NCBI RefSeq assembly: GCF_030252425.1
Contig: NZ_CP126994.1
Span: 3,343,001 to 3,407,000 of the forward strand
From: Acidisoma sp. PAMC 29798
GTDB taxonomy: Bacteria > Pseudomonadota > Alphaproteobacteria > Acetobacterales > Acetobacteraceae
Length of the DNA stretch: 64,000 nucleotides
Direction: 5' to 3'
Shown here: positions 41,720-50,389 of the stretch, in pieces
Position numbering within the stretch: the first letter of the stretch is position 1
Layout: the number at the start of each line of letters is the position of its first letter
Translations under genes and position numbers: made by a program
Notes under the pieces: generated by a model
Databases searched by the model: none
The model's input: the letters and a program-made list of their open reading frames with translations, nothing else
Told to the model about the DNA's origin: nothing

Positions 41720-42613
41720 CTACACTTTAACGGTCGAAGCCTCGTAAATCGCGTGGATCGACGCGGCAATCGCCGCGTCGAAGTCCGGGTCGGTCATGGA
41801 CACGGTAAGACCCTCGGTCAAAGCGCGCGAAAAGCTCGCGATCATGCCGTGATTGGCAGAAAGGCGTTTGCAGGCCTCGGCCTGGCTGTAGCCACCCGAA
41901 AGCGCCACGACGCGGGCCACCTTCGGATGCGCGATCAACGGGGCATAGAAGTCGGTCACATCGGGGATGGTCAGCTTGAGCATGACCGGGGCACCCGACA
42001 GGGCGTCGAGCGCCTTGGTCAGTTCCGCGCGCAGGATGGCTTCCGCGCCCGCCTTGTCCGGGCTTTTGATGGAGACCTCGGGCTCGATGATCGGCATCAG
42101 GCCGTGGCCGGCAATCTGGGCAGCAATCTCGAACTGCTGGGCGACAATGGCGGCGATTCCCGCCTCATTCGGCAGATTGACGACAGAGCGCATCTTGGTG
42201 CCGAAGACACCGAGCGTGACGGCCCGCTCCAAAAGTGCGTCCAGCCCGCCGATTGGTTTCATCAAACTGACACCATCGGCCTCGGGTTGCAGGCCCTTAT
42301 CCATCTTCAGGAAGGGAATGACGCCGCGATCTTCCCACAGGAAGGTCGGCACGGGTGTATCCCACACGACACCGTCCATCGTCTGTTCGAACAGGATGGC
42401 GGCAATGACCTTGTCGCCCGTGAAGGCGGGCGCGGTCATGATGCGGACCCGCATTTCATGCATCAGCTCGAACATCTCGGCCTCACCGCTATAGGCGGTG
42501 TCGGGAATGCCATACAGGCGCAGGGCGCCGGGGGTTGAGCCACCACTCTGGTCGAGGGCAGCGATGAAGCCCCCCTTGGTGGCGATCTGCGTCATCATCT
42601 CGTCATTGGCCAT
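41720..42613 (-). CDS. fda: Class I fructose-bisphosphate aldolase
   Basis: A 297-residue aldolase from the ATG at 42613; in-frame extension to 42760 does not match the family. It follows the short bacterial class I type (as in staphylococcal Fda): GGFIAALDQSGGSTPGALRL, ILFEQTMDG, PFLKMDKGL, FGTKMRS, PIIEPEVSIKSPDKAGAE, and VMLKLTIPD, in which Lys213 is the likely Schiff-base residue. It cleaves fructose 1,6-bisphosphate in glycolysis or the Calvin cycle. It is convergent with the ABC receptor gene and has its own promoter region. Confidence 0.93.
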   Translation of the reverse strand: MANDEMMTQIATKGGFIAALDQSGGSTPGALRLYGIPDTAYSGEAEMFELMHEMRVRIMTAPAFTGDKVIAAILFEQTMDGVVWDTPVPTFLWEDRGVIPFLKMDKGLQPEADGVSLMKPIGGLDALLERAVTLGVFGTKMRSVVNLPNEAGIAAIVAQQFEIAAQIAGHGLMPIIEPEVSIKSPDKAGAEAILRAELTKALDALSGAPVMLKLTIPDVTDFYAPLIAHPKVARVVALSGGYSQAEACKRLSANHGMIASFSRALTEGLTVSMTDPDFDAAIAASIHAIYEASTVKV

Positions 42614-43158
42614 GATCGTCGCCCTCGCCTCAGACCGTTGCTCTAGAGAAAGCCGGCCCGGTCCAGACCGACTATCGTGTAGCCAATGAAATATTGGCAT
42701 GGCGGTCGGCCTCAGCGCAACGTCACGGGGCGGCGACCGCCGGCGCGGTAGGTTCGGCACCTGGGGACGACGAAAGGCGTGTCCAGGAAGGCCGGCCCAG
42801 GATCTGCCTCAAGACGCGGCTGTCAGCCTATGTTTTGGGCAGATCGACGGCAATGCGTATCGCAGCCCAGGTAGCGTCCCGAAAAGCGACATGACGGCAC
42901 CCGCGATGCCGCCATGCGCCGTCGTTGAGGAGGCAATTTTGTTCCTCTACCGTATTTATCTGATGCGTTCACAACCGTTGCGCGCGCGCACCATGCCTCT
43001 GTATCTAAACAGTCACAGAACTGCGCGTGACGAGACAACCTATGCGAGTTAAGCACCACATCAATCTGGCCGGCGACTAGCATCAAGGGTGCTCCGCATG
43101 CGAGCATCGATGTTCTGTCAACTACTCCGCGCCTGTTTCGATCTGGAAGGTGGCGGTC
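42614..43158. other. Intergenic stretch with no recognised gene
   Basis: About 545 bases between the divergent aldolase and Hint-protein genes. A short inverted repeat (GCCAAT at 42682-42687, ATTGGC at 42693-42698) lies 70 bases upstream of the aldolase start and could form part of its promoter region. The GGAAGG at 43145-43150 is the ribosome binding site of the Hint-protein gene. No coding sequence could be supported. Confidence 0.5.
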
Positions 43159-46100
43159 ATGGCAAATATCATTTGGAACGGCAGTGCTGGAGACTGGACC
43201 GATCCAGACAATTGGACGCCAGCTCAGGTGCCCGTCTCGGGTGACACTGCAACGATCACCGGCACAGGCACGGCCGATGTTTCGATCAATGGTTCCGATT
43301 TCGTATCCATAAGCGGACTGGTCATGAACGATGCGCTTGGGTCGCTGGAAATCAACGGCAGCCTGACCGCAACCCAAATTCTGCTCCAGTCGGGAACCAT
43401 CAACAATTATGGTACTCTGGCCGACACGACGGTTATCAACAGCGGCGGTGACTTCGAATTCGGCTATGGCCTGCTCAAAGGCGACACATGGCAGGGTAAT
43501 CTCGAAGTCGGCGGCGAAGGAATGGCGGTCGTTCAGGGCGGCCTGACGACGAAGAGCCTGGACGGCACCGGGCCCGGCACCATCACCATCGACGGCGCCG
43601 ATAGCACGCTGCTGTTCAACGATACCGAGACCTTTGATAACGCCACCATCACCATGGGCAGCGCCACCGGTCTCGCCAATCTCGACGCCGGCGGAACGGT
43701 GACCTTCGGGTCCGGCGTCACGATCCAGACGACGACCACGGCCTTCTTCGATGACAGCCTCGGCGGCGAGGGCACCATCGTCAATGACGGCACCATCATT
43801 GCCAGCGCACCGAGCGGCGAACTCGACCTTGAAAGCCCCACCTTCATCAATAACGGCGCCATCACGGCCACCGGCGGCGTGAAGCTGGACATCCAGCCCT
43901 ACGGCACTTTCGCGAATAACGGTACCCTTACTGTCGGCAATGGCAGCGTCGCCTCCATCCAATATCTCAACGCCTTCACCAATACAGGCACCATCGCAAT
44001 CAACGGCGGCGGCGAACTCGACCTCGACACCTATGCATCGGCCCTGACGCAGACCCAGGTGACCGGTGGCACGGTGGAGATCGACGGCCTGTTCAATGCC
44101 GAGGGCGAAACGCTCAACCTCGCGGCGGACAGCGCCTTCTCCACGATCCTCAACTACGGCACGCTGGAAAACGCGACCCTCCTCGAAAACGGCGGCACGC
44201 TCGACATCGGCTACGGCCTGTTCAAGGCGGACACGATCCAGGGCACGTTCGATGTCAACGGCGAGAGCACGGCGGAGATCCAAGGCGGCTTGACGGCGCT
44301 GAGCCTGGACGGCACCGGACCCGGCGACATCACCATCGACGGCGCGGACAGCACGCTGCTGTTCAACGATACCGAGACCTTTGACAACGCTACCATCACC
44401 ATGGGCAGTGCCACCGGTCTCTCCAATCTTGATGCCGGCGGCACCGTCACCTTCGGGTCCGGCGTCACGATACAGACAAGCGCTGCGGACTTCTTCGATG
44501 ACAGCCTCGGCGGCGAGGGCACCATCATCAATGATGGCACAATCACCGCCGACGCGACGAGCGGCGAGATGGACCTCGAAAGCCCCACCTTCATCAACAA
44601 CGGCGACATTTCCGTCGCGTACGGGACCTCCCTCGACATCCAGCCCTATGGCACCTTCGCCAATAACGGCACCCTCACCGTCGGCGTGGACAGTGTTGCC
44701 TCCATCCAATATCTGAACGCCTTCACCAATACGGGCCTCATCACGGTGGATGCCGGCGGTGAACTCGACCTCGATACCTACGCCTCCGCTCTGACCAAGA
44801 CGCAGGCGACCGGCGGCACGGTTGAGATCGACGGTCTGTTCAACGCTGAGGGCGAGACCCTGAACGTCGCCACGGACAGCAACTTCTCCACCATCACCAA
44901 TAACGGCACGATCGAGAACGCGACCTTCGTTATCAACGGCGGCACGCTCGGCATTGGCAACGGCCTGTTTCAGGCCGACACGGTGCAGGGCAATTTCGAG
45001 ATTGGCGGCGACAGCACCGCGCAAATCAAGGGCGGCCTGACCAGCGAAGCCCTGGGCGGCACAGGGGCCGGCAGCGTCACCATCGATGGTGACGACAGCA
45101 CCTTGCAGTTCGACGACACCGAGACATTCAATAACGCTACCATCACTATGGGCAGCGCCACGGGTGTCGATACGCTTGATGCCGAAGGCACGCTGACGCT
45201 CGGCGCCGGCGTCACCGTGCAGACCGCCAGCGACATCAACGTGGTGAACCTCGAAGGCAGCGGCACCATCATCAATGACGGCACGATCACCGCGAATGCG
45301 ACCGATGGCGAGGTCAATCTCGAAACCGATAGCTTCGTTAACAACGGCGCCATCACCGTCACCGGTGGCACAGACCTCAACGTCGAGACCGGCAGCGCCT
45401 TCACCAATGCCGGCACCATGACCATCAGCGACGGCAGCATCGCGTCGGTCCAGTTTATGGACAGCTTCACCAATACCGGCACCATCGCGGTTGATGACGC
45501 CACGCTGATCGTCGATACCGCAACGACGGCGGGGGCGACCGACGGCGTCACCCAGCTGAGCGGTGACGCGCTGGCGGTGTATGACCTGGATGTCGATGCC
45601 ACGCAGACGGTCCAGTTCATGGACGGCACCAATAACGAACTCGACCTCGCTACCCCGAGCAGCTTCCAGGGCACCATCTCGGGCTTCCAGGAAGGGAATA
45701 CCATCGACCTCGAAGGTTATGCCGGTGATACCTACAGCTTTGCTGACAACACGCTGACCTTCAGCGACAATGGCGGCGTCTCTGCCACCCTCTATTTCGC
45801 CGGCAGCTATACGGCGAGCGACTTCACGGCCACGGACACAACATCGGGCGATCTCCTCGTCACGACAGACGTGCTGCCCTGCTTCGTGGCGGGCACACGC
45901 ATTCGCACGCCGCGCGGTGATGTCCGCGTCGAAACCCTTCGTGAGGGTGATGAGGTCATCACCGTAACCGATGGCGTCACGCAGGTGATGCCTGTCACAT
46001 GGATCGGGATGCGCGCGGTGGATATCCTGCGCCATCGCGATGCGGACAAGGTCCGACCTATCCGCATCCGCCAGGGCGCCTTTGCCGACAACCTTCCGGC

Positions 46101-46482
46101 GCGCGACCTGCTTCTGTCACCCGACCATGCGATCTTCGCCGAGGGCGTCTTGGTGCCTGTGAAATATCTGGTCAATGGCACCACAATCGTGATCGAAGGC
46201 GCGGCACGCCAGGTCGTTTACGTCCATGTCGAACTGGCACAGCACGAGATTCTGCTCGCCGAGGGTCTGCCGACGGAAAGCTATCTGGAGACCGGCGGGC
46301 GCAATATGTTCCAGAACGGCGGCCTGCCCGTGGTGCTGCACGCGGACTTCGCCCGCTTGTCCTGGGACGCACTGGGTTGCCATGAACTGAAAGTGACGGG
46401 GATCGAAGTCGATGCGATCCGCGCGACGCTCGGGGCACGCGCCGATGACGTCGCGGGTCAGGCGCAGCGCCGCGCCGGCTGA
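43159..46482 (+). CDS. Large repeat protein with C-terminal Hint (hedgehog/intein) domain
   Basis: About 1107 residues from the ATG at 43159 (GGAAGG 8 bases upstream; a GTG at 43150 is less likely). The N-terminus IIWNGSAGDWTDPDNWTP begins an Asn/Gly/Thr-rich beta-helix-like chain. Three modules with an exact 249-residue period (747 bp) follow from about residue 112. The end is a Hint_2 domain (about 905-1060) with LPCFVAGTRIRTPRGDVRVE (Cys908) and LLLSPDHAIF. Hint_2 proteins of alphaproteobacteria are thought to self-cleave or to be surface exposed. No signal peptide is seen, so type I or another non-Sec export route is likely. No other secretion genes are adjacent. Confidence 0.88.
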   Translation: MANIIWNGSAGDWTDPDNWTPAQVPVSGDTATITGTGTADVSINGSDFVSISGLVMNDALGSLEINGSLTATQILLQSGTINNYGTLADTTVINSGGDFEFGYGLLKGDTWQGNLEVGGEGMAVVQGGLTTKSLDGTGPGTITIDGADSTLLFNDTETFDNATITMGSATGLANLDAGGTVTFGSGVTIQTTTTAFFDDSLGGEGTIVNDGTIIASAPSGELDLESPTFINNGAITATGGVKLDIQPYGTFANNGTLTVGNGSVASIQYLNAFTNTGTIAINGGGELDLDTYASALTQTQVTGGTVEIDGLFNAEGETLNLAADSAFSTILNYGTLENATLLENGGTLDIGYGLFKADTIQGTFDVNGESTAEIQGGLTALSLDGTGPGDITIDGADSTLLFNDTETFDNATITMGSATGLSNLDAGGTVTFGSGVTIQTSAADFFDDSLGGEGTIINDGTITADATSGEMDLESPTFINNGDISVAYGTSLDIQPYGTFANNGTLTVGVDSVASIQYLNAFTNTGLITVDAGGELDLDTYASALTKTQATGGTVEIDGLFNAEGETLNVATDSNFSTITNNGTIENATFVINGGTLGIGNGLFQADTVQGNFEIGGDSTAQIKGGLTSEALGGTGAGSVTIDGDDSTLQFDDTETFNNATITMGSATGVDTLDAEGTLTLGAGVTVQTASDINVVNLEGSGTIINDGTITANATDGEVNLETDSFVNNGAITVTGGTDLNVETGSAFTNAGTMTISDGSIASVQFMDSFTNTGTIAVDDATLIVDTATTAGATDGVTQLSGDALAVYDLDVDATQTVQFMDGTNNELDLATPSSFQGTISGFQEGNTIDLEGYAGDTYSFADNTLTFSDNGGVSATLYFAGSYTASDFTATDTTSGDLLVTTDVLPCFVAGTRIRTPRGDVRVETLREGDEVITVTDGVTQVMPVTWIGMRAVDILRHRDADKVRPIRIRQGAFADNLPARDLLLSPDHAIFAEGVLVPVKYLVNGTTIVIEGAARQVVYVHVELAQHEILLAEGLPTESYLETGGRNMFQNGGLPVVLHADFARLSWDALGCHELKVTGIEVDAIRATLGARADDVAGQAQRRAG
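43492..45490 (+). repeat. Tandem 747-bp coding repeats
   Basis: Unit 1 starts at 43492, unit 2 at 44239 and unit 3 at 44986, exactly 747 bp (249 codons) apart. Units 1 and 2 are nearly identical over long stretches (for example GADSTLLFNDTETFDNATIT in both). Unit 3 is more diverged and breaks off near 45490. Within a unit, shorter Thr/Asn/Gly motifs such as INDGTI, FTNTGT and NNGTLT recur, consistent with rungs of a beta-helix. The units probably arose by in-frame duplication. Confidence 0.9.
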
Positions 46483-46507
46483 GTAAACGATAGTCTGGCG
46501 GAATGCG

Positions 46508-46558
46508 CGCACTGTTCCGCCCTACATCAACCGCAAGGTCGTAGGGCGGAACAGTGCG
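46508..46558. terminator. Hairpin between convergent genes, REP-like
   Basis: An 18-bp perfect inverted repeat (46508-46525 with 46541-46558) with a 15-base loop lies in the 96-bp gap between the Hint-protein gene and the convergent SnoaL-like gene. It can act as a two-way terminator. The arm sequence, containing GTAGGGCGGAA, is of the kind repeated in intergenic palindromic elements, so it may be a REP-type copy. Confidence 0.65.
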
Positions 46559-46578
46559 GCGCGATCCGTGATCGATCC

Positions 46579-47052
46579 TTACGGGACGGCTGTCTGCGCC
46601 CACCCGTCACTCAGAGGTTCAAAGAAATTGACGGTCAGATGGAGCGACTTGTACAACCACTGGCCTTCGACACGCACATAGACATCGTCATAGGCCGCGA
46701 CGAGAATCTTCGAAATCGGGCCATTCGGCTCATTCGCCGTCACCGGCTGCCATAAGCGCCATTTGCCGGTGGCCGTCTCGTCATCGATGACGGTGATGAT
46801 CGGGTTCAGCACGAGATGAGCGGCGAAGGTCAGCGTGCGGGACACGCCTTTGAAGAAGGCGTGGATCGCGGCGCGACCTTCATAGCGGCCAAAGATGCCG
46901 CCGTCCCAAACCGCATCTTCGGTGAACAGGGCCGCAAGACCGTCCGGCTCGTAGCCCCGATCACAGAGATCGCAGTAGCGCGCTTTCATGGTCTTGATCA
47001 GTTCGGCGGCTTCCAGGCGCGCAATCCGCTGTTCGAGTGAAAGCGCGCTCAT
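46579..47052 (-). CDS. SnoaL-like/NTF2-fold protein
   Basis: A 157-residue protein from the ATG at 47052 (MSALSLEQRIARLEAAELIK), 1 base after the stop of the LLM gene. The pattern of an NTF2-like polyketide-cyclase/SnoaL_4 domain is seen: KARYCDLCDRGYEPDGLAAL, LFTEDAVWDGG, FGRYEGRAAIHAFFKGV and AYDDVYVRVEGQWLYKSLHL. Such proteins act as small dehydratases, isomerases or oxygenase partners. It is co-transcribed with the flavin monooxygenase and the LysE exporter. Confidence 0.8.
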   Translation of the reverse strand: MSALSLEQRIARLEAAELIKTMKARYCDLCDRGYEPDGLAALFTEDAVWDGGIFGRYEGRAAIHAFFKGVSRTLTFAAHLVLNPIITVIDDETATGKWRLWQPVTANEPNGPISKILVAAYDDVYVRVEGQWLYKSLHLTVNFFEPLSDGWAQTAVP

Positions 47053-47053
47053 C

Positions 47054-48367
47054 TCAAAATTCCTGCAAATTGTCGCGCAGCATCGCATGGGCATAGTGCG
47101 TCCGTGTGAGGCCGCGCCGCTGCAGCGCCGGCACCAAGCCGTCGGCGATTTCCGTGATATACCGCCGGCTGACGCGCAGGACCGGCGTGCAGATCAGGAA
47201 GCCGTCGCCCCCAATCTCCGCCATCACCTCCCCCATCCGCTCCGCGACCTGATCGGGCGTGCCGATCAATTCCACCGAAGAGCAGAGACCCCCGCTGCCG
47301 TCGATCACGAGTTCGCGCAGAGTCTTGCCACTCCCCCAATTTTGGAACTTATCGAGCGAGCCTTGCTCGCCATTCGTGACCAACTGGTGCGGCAGTGGCC
47401 TATCGAGCTCGAATTGCGCAAAGTCGATTTCGGTGATGGCCGAGATGGAAGCCAGCATGTCATCGATAAAGCTTGGTGATTCCAGCATCCGCTGGTGCTT
47501 GTCCTGGGCGTCACGCGCCGTCTCCCCCAAGGTCGGCGTGACGAGGAACATCACCTTGATCGTGTCCGGGTCCCGACCGAGGGTGATGGCGCGGGCGCGG
47601 ATATCATCGCGAAAGGCTTTCATGGCGGGCACGCCGCTTGCCACTGAAACGATCGAGTCGGCGTGTTTGGCGGCAAAGTCACGGCCGCGCGGGGAAGCGC
47701 CGGCCTGGACATAGACAGGTCGTCCCTGCGGTGACCGCACCGTGTTGAGCGGTCCACGCACCTTATAGAATTTGCCGACATGGTTGATCGGATGGACCTT
47801 CGTATGGTCGGCATAGACGCCGCGCGCCCGGTCTCGGACCACGGCATCCGCGTCCCAACTGCCAAACAGCTTGTCCATGACTTCCATGTATTCATCGGCC
47901 ATTTCGTAGCGCAGCTCGCGCGGCGGCAGCTTGTCGAGACCGAAGTTCTGGGCCGCCAGATCCTCCGCGCTGGTCACGACGTTCCAGCCGAAACGCCCCT
48001 TGGTGAGGCTGTCGACCGTCGAGGAAAGACGCGCCATGAGAAAGGGCGGATAGCCCAACGTCGACATGGTGGCGACGACGCCGATGCGCGATGTCGCCAT
48101 GCCCATGGCGACGGCGAGCGGAACGGGATCATGCTTCGGCGCCATCATGCCGGTCCGCAACCCGCCCTCGGCCGAACCGCCATAGGCCTCCGACACCATG
48201 AGCTTGTCTTCGATCATCATGTAGTCGAAGCAGGCACGCTCCAGCGTCTGGGCCATTTCGATATAGAACTGCCCGTCCCAGGGTTCACCCCCCTGACCGA
48301 AGGGCGACTGCCACTCATCGGGCGTGAAGTTCATGAACCAGCCGAGGTGGAAGCGCTTGTCGTCCAT
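47054..48367 (-). CDS. LLM class flavin-dependent monooxygenase (NtaA/SnaA/DszA family)
   Basis: A 437-residue luciferase-like FMNH2-dependent oxygenase. Landmarks are FHLGWFMNFTPDEWQSPFGQ at the N-terminus, TSRIGVVATMSTLGYPPFLM, DSLTKGRFGWNVVTS, and PVYVQAGASPRGRDFAAKHA, typical of the nitrilotriacetate/dibenzothiophene-sulfone monooxygenase group. A separate flavin reductase is not adjacent. GGAGA lies just before the ATG. It is the middle gene of a LysE-LLM-SnoaL unit, suggesting oxidation of an N- or S-containing xenobiotic or a natural heterocycle. Confidence 0.9.
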   Translation of the reverse strand: MDDKRFHLGWFMNFTPDEWQSPFGQGGEPWDGQFYIEMAQTLERACFDYMMIEDKLMVSEAYGGSAEGGLRTGMMAPKHDPVPLAVAMGMATSRIGVVATMSTLGYPPFLMARLSSTVDSLTKGRFGWNVVTSAEDLAAQNFGLDKLPPRELRYEMADEYMEVMDKLFGSWDADAVVRDRARGVYADHTKVHPINHVGKFYKVRGPLNTVRSPQGRPVYVQAGASPRGRDFAAKHADSIVSVASGVPAMKAFRDDIRARAITLGRDPDTIKVMFLVTPTLGETARDAQDKHQRMLESPSFIDDMLASISAITEIDFAQFELDRPLPHQLVTNGEQGSLDKFQNWGSGKTLRELVIDGSGGLCSSVELIGTPDQVAERMGEVMAEIGGDGFLICTPVLRVSRRYITEIADGLVPALQRRGLTRTHYAHAMLRDNLQEF

Positions 48368-48385
48368 AGGAGTCTCCAGGTTGTC

Positions 48386-49012
48386 TTATCGTTCCTGGAA
48401 AGCAAGACGCAGGCCGAGAGCGATATAGATCGTGCCGACCGCGCGCCCCTGCCAGCGGCCGATGCGGCGATGGCCGCTCAACCAGCGGCTCACCTGACCC
48501 GCCGCGAGTGCGATGAGCGACGCATAGACCGCGCTCATCGCGACGAAGACGAGGCCGAGGGTCGCGAATTGGACGACAACGCCGCCATGCGCGGGGCGGA
48601 TGAATTGCGGCAGGAAGGCCAGGAAAAACAACGCGGTCTTGGGGTTCAGGACCTCCGCCAGGATTGCCTGTCGGAAGGCGCGAGGCGCATCGACCCGGCG
48701 CGCGGAGGCCAGATGCAGGTCATCGCTCTTTTCGAACAGGGCACGGATGCCGAGGATCAGGAGATAGGCGACGCCGGCATATTTCACGATGCTGAAGGCG
48801 AGTGCCGATGTCATCAGCACGGCGGAGAGGCCGAAGGTCGCCATGGCCGTATGAACAAGGTCGCCGCAGGCAACGCCGAGGCCAGTGGCGATCCCGACGC
48901 GGCGACCGCCGCTCATCGATCGGGCCAGAACCATCAGCACGGCGGGTCCTGGGATCAGGAATAGCCCGAGCACGACCACCGCGTAGGTCAGCAAAGTTCC
49001 CGCGTCGATCAT
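48386..49012 (-). CDS. LysE/RhtB family exporter
   Basis: A 208-residue membrane protein with about six hydrophobic segments. The LysE signature is visible in LLTYAVVVLGLFLIPGPAVL, SMSGGRRVGIATGLGVACGD and LNPKTALFFLAFLPQFI. Exporters of this family remove amino acids or related metabolites. A GGAGAG site precedes the ATG. It is first in the LysE-LLM-SnoaL unit and divergent from the Rieske oxygenase gene. Confidence 0.88.
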   Translation of the reverse strand: MIDAGTLLTYAVVVLGLFLIPGPAVLMVLARSMSGGRRVGIATGLGVACGDLVHTAMATFGLSAVLMTSALAFSIVKYAGVAYLLILGIRALFEKSDDLHLASARRVDAPRAFRQAILAEVLNPKTALFFLAFLPQFIRPAHGGVVVQFATLGLVFVAMSAVYASLIALAAGQVSRWLSGHRRIGRWQGRAVGTIYIALGLRLAFQER

Positions 49013-49174
49013 GGCTCTCTCCTCGATAGTCCTTGCCTATGTCAAAGACAGAACTGGACGAAGGCGGCAAGTCGTCGTTTCTAAGCAAGCCCAAGTCGTA
49101 TGCAGGACAACGACCTGCTAGCATCCTCGGCAATGTATTTGCATGGAAAAGTCAATCTGGAGCTGGCGCTGCTG

Positions 49175-50389
49175 ATGATCCTGCCCGGCCAGGATCAGAC
49201 TCTTCGCGACATGCTGGGCGCGCATCGGCCTGGCCATGGCCTGGCGGGCGCCTTCTATACCGACCCCGACATTTATGCGCTCGATGTCGCGGCCATCTTC
49301 GAGCGGCAATGGATCTTCGCCGGGGCCACGTGTGAGATTCCCAAGCCGGGCAGCTTTATAACGCTCACCATCGGGCGCAGCCCGGTCATTGTATTGCGCG
49401 ACCGTGGTGGCGAGGTGCGGGCCTTCTTCAATACCTGTCGCCATCGCGGCTTCAAGATCTGCGATGCCGCAAAAGGCCACACACCGGCTCTGATTTGCCC
49501 CTATCACCGCTGGACCTATCGGCTGGACGGCACACTGGCCAATGCAAAGCATATGCCGGCAGATTTCGATCCCGCCGCCTATTCTCTGGTGCCCGTCCAT
49601 ACGCGCGTTGTCGGCGGCACCATCTATATCTGCCTTGCCGATGAGCCGCCAGATTTCGCGCCGTATCAGGACGCGATGGTCCGCCAACTCGCGCCGCACA
49701 AGCTCGAAACAGCGAAAGTGGCGTTCGAGGCCGATCTGGTCGAATACGGCAATTGGAAAATGGTGATGGAGAATTCGCGCGAGTGCTACCATTGCGCGAC
49801 CGGCCATGGCGAGCTGATGCGAACCTTCCTCGACATCTACGACTTCGCCAACCCGCAGGACTCGCAACCGATCCAGGACTATTGGAACAAGTGGGATGCC
49901 GCCGGCTATGAGTCGCGCATCTCCGAAGGACCCAATTATCGTGCCGCACGGTTGCCACTGACGGGCTCGTCAAAATCCATCACCATGGACGGAAAGCCCG
50001 CCGTCAAGCGGCCGTTAGGTGATGCGCCGCCGGATGCGTACGGTTCCCTCCGCTGGGTACATTATCCCTCGACCTTCAATCACTGCATCAATGACTACAC
50101 GGTGCTCGTGCGCATGCTGCCGGTCGGGCCTGAAGAAACGCTGGTGACGACGAAGTTCCTCGTCGATGCCGAAGCGGTCGAGGGTGTGGACTACGACCTC
50201 GATACGCTGACCAAGGTCTGGACAGTGACGAACGACCAGGACAAGGCGCTGGTGGAGCGCAACCAAATCGGCGTGCGCTCCAGCGGCTATCGCCCCGGCC
50301 CCTATTCGCCATCCCTTGAAGCTGGGATCATCAAGTTCATCGACTGGTATCGCACCAAGCTCGGTGAGTATCTGGAGCGGGCACACTAA
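49175..50389 (+). CDS. Rieske-type oxygenase alpha subunit, GbcA-like
   Basis: About 404 residues from the ATG at 49175; ATGs at 49133 and 49100 are in frame, but their codons look non-coding and lack ribosome binding sites. The Rieske [2Fe-2S] motif is CRHRGFKIC ... CPYHRWTY (Cys88, His90, Cys108, His111), and the catalytic iron region is ENSRECYHCATGHGEL. Along its whole length it resembles GbcA, which oxidatively demethylates glycine betaine: SITMDGKPAVK, STFNHCINDYT, EGVDYDLDTL, TNDQDKALVERNQIGV and YRPGPYSP. No reductase partner (GbcB) is adjacent. It overlaps the AraC-type gene by 1 bp. Confidence 0.88.
   Translation: MILPGQDQTLRDMLGAHRPGHGLAGAFYTDPDIYALDVAAIFERQWIFAGATCEIPKPGSFITLTIGRSPVIVLRDRGGEVRAFFNTCRHRGFKICDAAKGHTPALICPYHRWTYRLDGTLANAKHMPADFDPAAYSLVPVHTRVVGGTIYICLADEPPDFAPYQDAMVRQLAPHKLETAKVAFEADLVEYGNWKMVMENSRECYHCATGHGELMRTFLDIYDFANPQDSQPIQDYWNKWDAAGYESRISEGPNYRAARLPLTGSSKSITMDGKPAVKRPLGDAPPDAYGSLRWVHYPSTFNHCINDYTVLVRMLPVGPEETLVTTKFLVDAEAVEGVDYDLDTLTKVWTVTNDQDKALVERNQIGVRSSGYRPGPYSPSLEAGIIKFIDWYRTKLGEYLERAH

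Noticed and set aside
43492-45490. The regular repeats considered as a CRISPR array or transposon
   Set aside because: The period is 747 bp, an exact codon multiple within one reading frame, with no short spacers and no terminal repeats.
42823-46035. A 1070-codon open frame on the minus strand opposite the Hint-protein gene
   Set aside because: It mirrors the low-complexity, GC-rich repeat gene in a frame that avoids stops; it has no recognisable domain, and the plus-strand frame has a Hint domain and a ribosome binding site.
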